A stretch of 64,000 nt of DNA, taken from assembly GCA_028532985.1 (NCBI GenBank), contig JANCIK010000015.1:1-64000 (forward strand). The letters run 5' to 3'. Below the pieces are notes generated by a model. That model saw only the letters and a list, made by a program, of their open reading frames with translations, was not told where the DNA came from and ran no database searches. The translations under genes were made by a program, and so were the position numbers. The stretch comes from Stropharia rugosoannulata (taxonomy: Eukaryota > Basidiomycota > Agaricomycetes > Agaricales > Strophariaceae). Of this stretch, positions 32,273 to 41,539 are shown in pieces (positions within the stretch are counted from its first letter, which is position 1; each line of letters begins with the position of its first letter).

Positions 32273-33403
32273 CAGATGCTGTAAGAACGCATCGAGCTCC
32301 TTCTGCTCAGGAAGCGTCATAGGATACACCTTGCAGTTGCTGGGTGTCGCTCCGAGTTCCAGTTCAATGGCGTGATCCCAAGGTCGATGTTCTGGCAAGA
32401 CATCAAAGGACTCCTTTGAGAAGATGTCCTTGAAGTCATGCAAATGGTTAGGAACGTCGTCGCGGAAGTCCTTCTGTCCAGAGTTGGACGCAAAGGCTTC
32501 TGCGAGCCGCTGGGACACGGTGGAGGTAGACTGAATGAACTGGGACTCGGGGGGTAACGACGCGGCAAACAGCTGGTTGTCGTCGTCCTCCCAGACAGAG
32601 TGGAGGGCCTCTAGTAAGCTGCAAGTGTCCTTAGGAGCAGGCAGCGGTTCAACTTCCTCCAACTCCATCTCGGGGACTTCGTCGTCATCGTCCTCCAGTT
32701 CCATAAGGAGGGGCATAGGGCCCTGGGTACAGGTCTCTACCGCTCTGATCTCTGCGCGAAGCTTAGACTTCTCCGCACGGATCTCATCACAGCACGTGGA
32801 GCACCGGCGCGGGCACCGTGACATCTTCACCTCTCCAGTGATCCAGTCCACTTCAGGGTTGTGTTCTCGAAGCCAAGTGTGGCCCAGAATCATATCCTGA
32901 CGTCCGAGGTTGGTGACGGGGAAGACGGCGCGTTCAGTGTGGTCCTTGTAGCGAAGGATGAGCTCCACAATGGACGTGATAGAGCCGTCTTCATTGAGTG
33001 AACCGTCAACGTTGTGGACTGGAATGGGGACCAAGAGAGGGTGTTCCGTCAGCTTGTGCTGCTGGACGTACTTGCGACTGATGAAGCACTGGTCAGCGCC
33101 GCAGTCAACCAGGGGCCTGAGGCGAAAACGCTGGCCTGTGTCCGTGGTCTCGATCTCCACTGGAAGGTGAAGGGAGTTGGGACTCGGAGTAGCGGCGATG
33201 GTGTAATGAGAGGGAAGTGCGCGCTCCCAGCGGCGAGCACGGGCCTGGATGCATAATGCAGCAATGGAGAGAGATTTGGGAGCAGGGGATTTAGGCGTGT
33301 CAGGCAGTCGTGAAGGTAGGTCTGGAACAGAAATAGATTCGCAGGGCTCTACCGACAGTACACTATAACGACTGCCACACGCAAACGAGGGCACGCCGCT
33401 CAC
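32273..33403 (-). pseudogene. Ty3 pol, N-terminal part with protease
   Basis: The frame begins at the gag stop, overlapping it by two bases and offset by -1, so it is probably expressed by frameshifting rather than from its own ATG. An aspartic protease site LVDCGADQCFI lies near 33,070, with the flap and the ILGHTWLREHNPEV region after it. A linker rich in Glu and Asp follows. It then runs toward the RT start (CKVYPMTLPEQKELDAFLQ) and is cut at 32,272 by the nested Plavaka element; the remainder is at 20,088-22,949. The protease would mature Gag and Pol inside the particle. Confidence 0.88.
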
Positions 33404-34610
33404 TCGTTGCGATGCACAAAATCCTCCTCCTCCTGGACATCATCCTCCTTCCTTTCATCCACCGGAATAGCATCCTCCTGGCCCTCCGCAGTGCGCATGT
33501 GCTCGAGTTGCTCCTGAAGCTCCGTGAGAGTCATGTGGCGAATGTCAAAAGCCCGGGGACAATCTCGAGAGATGTGACCAGGTTTACCACAGCGATAGCA
33601 GGTAGGGGGTGTCTTCCCAGCACTACGAGCACGATCAATGTCCATGGGAGCGCCCAGAGGAAGAGCAGGGGCAGCGGGCGCACGAGGGGCAGGAATAATG
33701 GGCAGAGAAGCACGTGGGACGGTCGCAGGGGAGGCGGATGAACGCGAAGCCGCAAGGGGACCAGAAGGCGTAGGGTGTGCCGCACGGAAGAGCTGGTTGG
33801 TCTCGCGGTTGCGAGCAACCTCCACGGCGCGTTCATACCATCCCTGAAGCGAGGCGGGTCGACTCTCCGAGGGCAGGTTGGCGACTTGACTGTCCAGCGA
33901 AGGGGATAGACCACGACAGAACTTCATAATCAACGCCTTCTCGTCAATGTACCCAGACTTGAGGACAAGGTCCTTGAAGGCGTCGACGTATTCTTCAGCA
34001 GAGCGGCGGCCTTGATGGTAGGAGGTGCTCTCGAGGGCGAGCTGAGCGTGCTTGGCCTCGTGCTGCTCGCAAAAATCGTGAATGAACACGGCTTCAAAGG
34101 CGTCCCAGCTACGCAGATTGAAGTCGGAAAATCCAGACATCATGGCGCGTTTCGAGAACTGGGCGGCGCGGCCCTCGTTCATGAAAGAAAGGGCCCAAAG
34201 AACTTGAGAGAATTCGTCAGGAAACTGCGAGCCAGCCAGGGCAAAATAAATGGTGCAAGAATTAAGAAAAGAGCGCCCTTTTTCGCGTGAACCATCAAAT
34301 GGTTTGGGAGACGCGGGTTTGAGGCGAGAGACAGTGGGAACTGCAGCTGCAGGAGCCGTGTGGGCGTCGAGATGAGGAGGGGGATCACGAGGCGCAGGAG
34401 GGGCGGGTGCAGGTGCAGAATGCGAGCTGGCAAGTGTAGTCTCGAGGAGGGTGCGGATAGTGTGAAGGGAGCTCGAAACGTCGGCCAATTCCTTCCGAAA
34501 AATTGCGTTATTGTGGTCGACGTACTCCAGAAGCGACGTGAGGGTGAGGCGGGTCTGGACAAGGTATTTCCCGCCTCAGGGCTCGCAGAGGTGTCTGTAT
34601 CCATCGACAT
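33400..34610 (-). pseudogene. Ty3 gag (one-base frame break near the start)
   Basis: A minus-strand ATG at 34,610 begins MSMDTDTSASPEAG. The main gag frame, open from about 34,574 to the stop at 33,400, is one base out of phase with it, so a base seems to be missing in the GGG run near 34,575. The long frame has a Pro/Ala-rich linker and the retrotransposon capsid region (FMNEGRAAQFSKRAMMSG, SAEEYVDAFKDLVLKSGYID, LPSESRPASLQGWYERAVEV). A CCHC zinc knuckle (CYRCGKPGHISRDC) lies near 33,590 and there is an acidic end. Gag would assemble the particle and the knuckle would bind the element RNA. Confidence 0.88.
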
Positions 34611-34695
34611 CAAAGCAGGGAGGGGTGTTGGAGTCCTAGGCCGTTTCCGAAGGCAGTAGGCGTCCAAAACTGGTCCCAGGCAGAGGCTTTTGTAC

Positions 34696-35158
34696 TGTAA
34701 GGGCGACTCTGCGCAGTGTCGAGCTCACACGAGACCTAGCAGAGGGATTCCGAAGTTTATTAAGCTGTAAACTATAAATACAATAGAAGCGCACCTAGCA
34801 GAGGGATTCCGAAGACAAAAGCCTAAGGAAACCCGCTGCCGGGCGCCACAGTACATAATAGAAGCGTTGATTGATGCGTGAGAATAAACTATACAGTTGA
34901 TCCGCCACAAGAAGCCACCACATCACGTCCTCATGTGATGTGCATCATACATCATATGCACAACACATGATGGACGTGTCCCATCAGTATGTCACATGAT
35001 GTAAACCGCGCGCGCCTGTGCACAGTACACACTGCAGAGCATAGTGTACACTGCACGGGCTGCGCGTGGTGTAAGAAATAAAAATAAAATAAAATAAAAG
35101 AAAGTGAAGGAAGACGAAATGAAATAAAATAAAGGGTGACGCACAGCGTCCCCTTACA
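34696..35158 (-). repeat. 5' LTR of the Ty3 element
   Basis: It starts TGTAAGGGCGACTC on the plus strand, ends CCCCTTACA, and is followed at once by CATAG, the target duplication. About 85 bases separate it from the gag start; I could not assign a tRNA primer-binding site to them. Confidence 0.92.
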
Positions 35159-35163
35159 CATAG

Positions 35164-36329
35164 TGTACAGTCAAAGATATGGGCAAATAATCTGTTTTTC
35201 AACCAGGGCTCCAATTTCACATGTGTGATATGGAAAGGTGCCTAAAATTAATCAAAGGCCAGTACCAATGCAAAGGAAGAGCTCCTTTCAAAACAGCCAC
35301 ACATGACTGGGTAGACAAAATAGGAAACTGGGGACTGAAATGATTATGCAAATTCTTGAACAGCTGGAATCTGTGTATGATAAATTGTGTGCACTGTAAC
35401 CACTATCTTAAATTGATATTAAGTGGGATGGACACAGCAACAATTACATACTATATCACAAATTATGCCATGAAACAGCAACAGCAATCATCCAATGTAT
35501 GATCACTTCTGGCAGAAAGACTGGCATTCATTAAAGAATCTGACAAAAGACAAAAAGATTTGAACATTATTGACAGAAGGCTGATTCAAAGATGTGCAAA
35601 TAGTCTCACACAATATAGAGAATTCAGCATGCCTGAGATTATGACATATATTAATGGGTGGTCAGATGTGTACAAATTACACTGGTACGGTACATGACAA
35701 TATACTGGGATTCAGTGGTGAAAATGTTAAACAAGGCATTCCCTTCACTGGGTCTATCAAAGTGAGTTGCATCTATTGACAATAGAAGTAAGATTTAGCT
35801 AATAAGCACAAAACACCATTAGAGTACAAAACAAACCTAGGGCAGACTTTGAATTGGAATCTAGCAGCATAAACAATGACAATGTAAGAAAAAATTTAAA
35901 CATAAGGGGGTTTTTTTCCCTAAAAGATAAATAGGGTACATTCAAGGTTATTGACAGCACAATATTGCTGAAAGACCAACTTTGAGATTACCAATATCGA
36001 GGGCCAGGATGAACTAGAACAAATGAGCTTGTATAAATTTGTAGAGAGCACATACAAAGGAGACATCTTATCAGTTAAAGAAGATGGTAAACCACAAATT
36101 GGATGACCTGCAAACACAAGAAGTAAATATAAACCTGAAGCAAAGAAAGGCAAGAAAACATGAGTTTTATGGCAGGCTGATCATGAGACAATTGTTTGTT
36201 TTGTTGGAAAATGGTTTCTACAAAGCAACAGAAAAACTGCAAAAGAAAAGAAGATATACATGGCAAATATGTTGGTCCTGTTATACCCATGGTGCAAGAT
36301 AACCTATCTGAAGCCAAGCAAGTGATGGT
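35164..36329. other. AT-rich degenerate stretch
   Basis: This continues the sequence that ended at 19,608, interrupted by the Ty3 element. Short open pieces (for example near 36,084-36,302, Lys/Gln-rich) are separated by many stops. Probably a decayed transposon gene; I cannot name it. Confidence 0.4.
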
Positions 36330-36330
36330 G

Positions 36331-37189
36331 TGAGGTGTGAAGTTGGGTAGGACTGGTCTGAAAAGCCTGTCTCTATAGTTCACAATGTGTGAAGGCAACA
36401 TGTGTACAATGATAGCACATTGAAAAGGTTTTACTTGTTTTTAAAACAAGGAGCTTCTGGTGTAAGAGGTTTAAACAACGGTTTCCGATGTGAACTGGTA
36501 TGATGTGTGTAGGTAGAATTTAACCCTGAGGGAAGCTGGAGAAGTACAGAGATATTCTACTCCTTAAATACCCGTCTGGGTTGCCATGCCCAGATTGTAC
36601 CATATATACATCCAAGAAGATCTGACCGCCCATGCTGACTTTATCTCGTCGGAAACCATGCTGCACTACACAGCTTGGCCACAAATATCCTTATCTTCGG
36701 AAACCAAGCCCAAGCACAAGAGATCTTCCTGTGGCTGGATCAACTCCATGTTCTCCCCTAAACACACATCTCCTCCAACCCTCTTTCCACACCTATGTCC
36801 CTTGTGTTTGTATCGAGATACTTCTGCTTTCTGCTACCACACTCCTGCATGTCGTCGGAAACCCTTGCATATCTTTGGAATCCGTCACCCTTTTTGTCCC
36901 AGGTCATATGTATGAGTATTTCCATGTGATTGACTCCCTTGTGGGTCCATAGTTACATCAGATTGTTAATATTGATCTGATGTTGTAGGCATCAGAAGTC
37001 TGCTGTTATCTTTCTTGATCTGCCATTGAGTTGTAATAACATCTTGAGTCTTCCTTGTGCTTCTTCTTGTTCTTTCAGTTTCCGATAGTAGTTTCCTATT
37101 GTTATGGTGGATATGTCACTTCTTGTGTATCTATGTTCTAAACCTCATGGTTTTTCTTGTTTTCAGGAGGGGCCAGCCCCAGCCCCTCA
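36331..37189 (-). repeat. LTR-type repeat, copy 3 (inverted)
   Basis: Same repeat as 942-1799, in the opposite direction and also lacking the 80-bp stretch. To its right, 37,190 to about 37,235 is identical to the sequence outside the left end of copy 1, so the repeated unit here is about 904 bp. The flanking five bases do not match each other, so this is not a simple insertion. Confidence 0.75.
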
Positions 37190-37235
37190 CAACGGGTCTT
37201 TCAAAGCTAAATTTGCCAGGTTTATGGCACACACA

Positions 37236-38518
37236 TTTATGAAGATGGCTTCGTCCCCCATCAGTTGAAGGAGCGGTTGATCTTTTATCGCCGTTACATC
37301 GATGATGGTTTCATGATTGTCTATGCCGAATCTCGTGAGGATGCTTTAGAGTATTGTCAGACATTCGTGCACTTTGAAGGACTCGAACTTACGTGGGAAG
37401 CGTCGCAGTTTAACCTGCCGTTTTTAGACATGATGGTTTACATTGACCCCAGCACAAATAGTGTTGAATGGCAACCATTTCGCAAACAACGCAACCACTT
37501 GGAACGTATTCCATACGCATCTCACCACCCCCGTGACGTCAAGAAAGGCACGTTCATGGGAGAGATGACCAGGCTAGCGGTCTTATGTAGTAGACCTGAT
37601 AATTACAAGGCCGCGTTAGCGGATCTTCGTAATATCTATATAAATCGTGGCTACCCTGAGAAGTTGGTTAATGCGTGGCTTAAAGCAAACACTACGAAGA
37701 GATGGGCTAACCGGTTTAGTACGCCGGATAGGGAAAATTCGCGCGAAGTAATTCGCGACGAGGGGAATTACCGCCTGTTCGATCTCATCGTGCTTAAGAC
37801 ACAATTTAATCCCGTATGGGACGCGTTCGATATTCATGCATTACAACAAGTAGTGTCAGATTCGTGGCTCGAAGAGATTGCTCGCCTACGCGACAATAGA
37901 GTTCACCGACTTTACAAGTACCTCTTGGCACTCGGAACTGAAACCGATGGGCTGGACTTCGATGAGGCTTTACGACTAGGTAGACAACACGGTTGGGACT
38001 TCAGACGGTCTATTCCCCTGGCTGGCGCTGGGCCGCTGATGCCGCATCCTGTTGAGGAGGCGGGAGAAGACCAGGTTATGCGGGATGTAAACCCGTCGGA
38101 CGATGAGATAGTTGACTCCGATGGGGAGCAGTCGCCGGCTGCAACACCCTTACCTACGCTCGACTCCCCCCGGGGGGACGCTCAACCTTCCGAACCAGCG
38201 GACCTCTCCTGGGATGATGTTAGTTTTACCTACCTCGTTCCCGTGTCGTTCACGTCCCATTCGATGGAAGTACGCGAGGCTATTGACGCTCGTAAAATTG
38301 GTCTGACTACTGCTCGCTGGCTGCTGTCACGTAAACGCTATAGCAATTACGGTGATCTGCTGTCCATTGCAAAGCGACACGTATTGGATTCACAACCCGA
38401 TATCGTGGAACCAATTGTTGTTAATGACGACGACTCAGACATTTATATGCCTGACGACGTGGCTCTCGACGATGACTTTGTCTTCGACGACCCCATGAAT
38501 ATTAACGATGATGTGTAA
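37236..38518 (+). pseudogene. Penelope-like reverse transcriptase, 5' truncated, no endonuclease domain
   Basis: An open frame enters from 37,211 and runs 417 codons from about 37,265 to the stop at 38,516-38,518. It contains the RT catalytic motif YIDDGF (residue 11 onward), FLDMMVYIDP and ASHHPRDVKKGTFMGEMTRL. That combination is typical of Penelope-like elements. The C-terminal 250 residues hold an acidic tail (DDDSDIYMPDDVALDDD) but no GIY-YIG endonuclease motif, as in the endonuclease-free, telomere-linked class that includes Coprina of basidiomycetes. The fingers and first palm motifs are missing because the sequence changes to the LTR unit at about 37,235, so this copy is inactive. Such proteins copy element RNA onto exposed chromosome ends. 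Confidence 0.75.
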
Positions 38519-38559
38519 ATACATTTCGTAGTATGTTATTGTGGTTCGATCAACCCGAA

Positions 38560-38587
38560 CCCCTAACCCTAAACCTAACCTAAACCA
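38560..38587 (-). repeat. Telomere-like repeat tract
   Basis: The plus strand reads as variants of CCCTAA (CCCCTAACCCTAAACC, then CTAACCTAAACC), so the G-rich strand is the minus strand, the same polarity as the tract at 39,666-39,690. Confidence 0.7.
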
Positions 38588-39532
38588 ATAAACCCGATTG
38601 CGTATTGCACGTGACCGGGGCTGGTCGTTTACACCAGGTATACGGTTGGCCAGGCGCACCTGGCCTTAACATACGTATCATCATACGATGCCCTAATAAG
38701 GCAGTTGCTGTTATGATGCTCTATAAATATATGTCTGGATGAAAGGGCCTTAGGCTCGGCTTCTCAGTTCTTAAAACTGACCTGAAGTAACAAGGAAACG
38801 ACGAGCGATTGAGTTGTCTGGAGAGTATGGTCCTGGGACCGTTACGCCAAAGGCTTCATGATTGCACTGGTCCCAGAGTATGCGCCCAGGCGCGTTACGC
38901 CAAGGCCTTAAAGCGACGTAACCGCGTGAAAGCGGTCCTGCAGTAGGAGGAACGGCGTGAAAACGTGGCTCGTGTAAGTCCCAATGTGGCTTCAGGTCGC
39001 CGAGTACGCGTCGGTAACTTCTGCGCGCGCGCAGACATCACCGGCGGTGTCACACGCACAGGTAATAGTCCAAACCTTAATAGTCGGCACCCAACTTAGG
39101 CACAGCCGAAGGGGACCGCCGGCGCGGCAAGGGCTATTGTTATTTTAAAAACGAAAGAGGCTTCCACGACCGCGCTCCCTTAATCGGGACCGCGGGCGGT
39201 GTGAACCCGTAATTACACCGGTACGAAACGTCACCGGTGGGAGATAGTCATTATTTATAGCTGCATTCACGCAGAGGCAGTGTATTTTTGTCTTTATTTT
39301 ATATTTAGACAGCATGAGACGTTCTACTTCTTCGTAGAACAATGGCTGGGAGCGTTGAGCTATTCTTGGAGTAGCCCGCGCATGAGAAGCATCGGTTATG
39401 ATGGGCCAATGTGCCCGGATGACCTGGTGACCTGATCATGCGGTGTGGAATGGTCCTCGGGGTAGACAGCGTGTAAACGCATTAGCACCCTCTCATGCGC
39501 ACAGACCGTCGCCAGACGTCTATAAAAGCAGG

Positions 39533-39607
39533 CCAGGTTGCACTGATGAGGGGTATCCCGAAAGCGCCCTTTACTCCTTTGTTAGGTGTAGGGTCCTTTG
39601 CAACTGG
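39533..39607 (+). ncRNA. Hammerhead ribozyme motif
   Basis: The core CTGATGA lies at 39,543-39,549 and GAAA at 39,560-39,563. Between them stem II is GGG-GTAT-CCC. Stem I pairs GTTGCA (39,537-39,542) with TGCAAC (39,599-39,604), extended by CCA with TGG. Stem III pairs AGCGCCC (39,563-39,569) with GGGTCCT (39,591-39,597), with one mismatch and one wobble. The predicted cleavage site is after T39,598. Hammerheads of this open stem I form are known in Penelope-like elements, where they trim the RNA. Activity is untested. Confidence 0.65.
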
Positions 39608-39634
39608 TCGATACCTCATACAGCTAAGTAAACG

Positions 39635-39661
39635 CCACCACTCACCTTCGGTGAGTGGTGG
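39635..39661. other. Perfect 12-bp hairpin near the element end
   Basis: CCACCACTCACC and GGTGAGTGGTGG pair perfectly around a three-base loop (TTC). It lies five bases before the telomere-like tract. A 3' hairpin like this could be the recognition site for the reverse transcriptase, which is inference only. Confidence 0.6.
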
Positions 39662-39665
39662 ATCC

Positions 39666-39690
39666 CACCCTAAACCTTAACCTTAACCCA
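39666..39690 (-). repeat. Telomere-like repeat tract at the junction with the TET/JBP gene
   Basis: On the minus strand the oxygenase gene ends at 39,691 and continues as TGGGTTAAGGTTAAGGTTTA and then GGGTGGG, variants of TTAGGG. The G-rich strand runs outward from the broken gene, as it would after telomere addition. Confidence 0.7.
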
Positions 39691-41216
39691 GCTTCTGCTT
39701 TCATCAGGCTGAACTGGGAGATTTGAATGTGTGATGAGAGCAGAAGGAAGTAGAATCAAAGATCCAGGAGGAAATTCAACAACCATGTGGAGATCCCAAA
39801 GAACCAGATGCCCTCCCTTCTTGGGATCAAAGTCTCCAAGTGCCTGCACGGAACACATACCATATGCTAGATTAAGTGAGTCACGGTGCTTATAGCAGCA
39901 AACTCGAGGACCAAGATTAAATGTGGCAGCTGGATAGATGCTGACATGGGCAGGAAAAAGTCGTGCAACAGCAGCTTGCTTTTCGTAGAAGTCTTGTAGC
40001 TGTTTCCAGCAATGGCGGTATACCTGTGGCTGGCAAAGGCTAAATGCATCTATTGACTTGTAAATAAAATGATAACACATATAAGTGCAAGTACGTACAG
40101 CTCGCAAAGCTTGCCAAAGCTTGGACATGTGAACTATTGACAAGACAATGAGTCATTTCTTCATTGCCCTTACAGTTAAGAAAGACAGGTTGCGACGTTC
40201 CCTTGCCATGAAACCCACCAACATGAATGGCAGGATAGGTACCTCGGAGGTGAGGTTCCACTTGGACTGGGATATTTGCTGCCTCATGCTCATGCATAAA
40301 AAGTTGGTGTGCCTGCTGAGCATGCTCCATGTATCGTGGAGAGTTAGGCCGTCCGACACAGGACACAAGCACTCGGTCCTCTTTGTCGAAGATATGAAAT
40401 GGGTGGCTATAGAGAACAACTGCTTAAATGTTATTTTTAACAGAGCTAGATAGTACTCACATGCCATCCCACTCAAGCAGCTCAAAGCCATGCTCATGCA
40501 CCAACTCATCTAGCGTGTATGCTTTCCCTGGGTTTTTGGTGAACTTGGGTGGGGAGCTGCGCTGGTCCTTGGCTATGTAAGCTCCCGCAGCTGCAGGGAG
40601 CTCAGCAGCATCGAACTGGGCTGAAACGGTTGTGGAGGCAGCAGCGAATTGCTTCTTGGCTGCAGGGGTGGGAACATGTCCCATGTCCGTCTTCAAGGCC
40701 TTGCGCAGTGCGGCTCTCCGTTGCGTCGATGCCGACCCAGTAACTGTGGAGGAAGGTCCAACACGCAAAATCAATGGGTCAAAATCTGCCTGGTCTATGA
40801 TAGGCTTGCATGTCGAAGCACTGCTGTTTGCCATGGGGTGGGAATTATGGGTGGGCATAGAGGGTTGTGAAGCAGCCTCGTCTCCTTTGCTGCTTTCCAG
40901 AGGCCCGGAAGGAGCCCAGGGAGAGGCAAGCAGTCCACCGTCGATTGTGGATGAGGTAGGGCAGTGGGGAAAAGGGTGGCCTAGTGGGTCAAGGTTGGGG
41001 GCATCGACATAGCCAGCCATAACTGCCTCTTCGTCAGATGAGCTCGGCGTGACGAGTGCTTGTTCGAGTGCTTCGCCCAAGCTAAAGTATGCGGGGGCAC
41101 GAACTACCTAAAGATTCTGGGATTAGGGGAGGCATAGACACCAGTGCTTGTCCAGGAAAGCGTACAGGAGCCACGGCTAACAAGCCTTTCAGTTCGCTGA
41201 GAACGTCAAGTTTCAT
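39691..41216 (-). pseudogene. TET/JBP-family 2OG-Fe(II) dioxygenase, C-terminally truncated
   Basis: The likely start is the ATG at 41,216 (MKLDVLSELKGLL); a frame change near 41,100 separates it from the main N-terminal region (41,080-40,461), which is disordered and contains TPAAKKQFAAASTTVSAQF. Exon 2 (40,406-40,095) contains DKEDRVLVSCVGRPNSPRYM and LRGTYPAIHVGGFHGKG. Exon 3 (40,039-39,691) has NLGPRVCCYKHRDSLNLAYG with the iron-binding H-R-D, then GGHLVLWDL, EFPPGSLILLPSALITHSN with the distal His, and DESRS with the Arg that should bind 2-oxoglutarate. These phrases match basidiomycete TET/JBP proteins, which oxidise 5-methylcytosine in DNA and are expanded with transposons in these fungi. 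Introns of 54-55 bp have good splice sites. The gene breaks off one residue past that Arg, where telomere-like sequence begins, so the last strands of the fold are missing. Confidence 0.8.
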
Positions 41217-41539
41217 GATGGGGTAGGGAGGAAAGGGCGACGTTCCTGGTAAGAAACGATAGAATGGGGGAGAAGGGGTATATATACAGAGGAGCCAGGC
41301 AGACGTCTTCGAAACACACGGTCAACACGTGGCGCACATGCTCCCATCGCATGTAAAGCCCGAGAAACAGGTCCGTAGATGTTCCTCAAGGAAATGAAAC
41401 AGCGGCTGGCTGTTGTGATACAGGCGTCAAGAAACAACTCATGTCCCATTTGTTCTTATGAGCGAAATGTATTTCATTTGTTGTTGGGCTCTACGTTATA
41501 AACAATGGCGACATAGTAAACGATGCGGTCCTGCAGAGA
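41217..41539. other. Upstream region of the oxygenase gene
   Basis: It contains a TATA-like GGTATATATACAG at 41,277-41,289, on the minus-strand upstream side of the oxygenase ATG (about 65 bp away), a plausible promoter. Otherwise no gene. Confidence 0.4.

Larger units (their letters stand above)
19614..35158 (-). mobile_element. Ty3/chromovirus LTR retrotransposon with a nested 9.3 kb insertion
   Basis: The element is framed by two 463-bp LTRs and by the five-base duplication CATAG (19,609-19,613 and 35,159-35,163), so both borders are exact. In minus orientation the order is 5' LTR, gag with a CCHC knuckle, protease, reverse transcriptase, RNase H, integrase, chromodomain, 3' LTR, which is the order of chromoviruses. 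Pol is split by the element at 22,950-32,272. Without it the element is about 6.2 kb, a normal size. Coding lesions include a nonsense codon, an altered RT active site and at least three one-base frame breaks, yet I see only two differences between the LTRs. Confidence 0.92.
38519..39690 (+). mobile_element. 3' noncoding part(s) of Penelope-like element, ending in telomere-like repeats
   Basis: It holds telomere-like sequence at 38,560-38,587, repeated words (GTTACGCCAAGGCCTT and relatives near 38,840-38,915), a hammerhead-ribozyme motif, a 12-bp hairpin and a second telomere-like stretch at 39,666-39,690. One reading is two element copies joined end to end, the right one reduced to its noncoding part. 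No gene is present. The stretch 39,610-39,634 shows nothing further. Confidence 0.55.

Noticed and set aside
33395..33410. Programmed -1 frameshift site between gag and pol
   Set aside because: The overlap and phase fit, but no convincing slippery heptamer was found just upstream, so no recoding signal is annotated.
38760..38810. A second hammerhead ribozyme near CTGACCTGAAG...GGAAACGACG
   Set aside because: The first core box does not match CTGANGA and no flanking stems pair.
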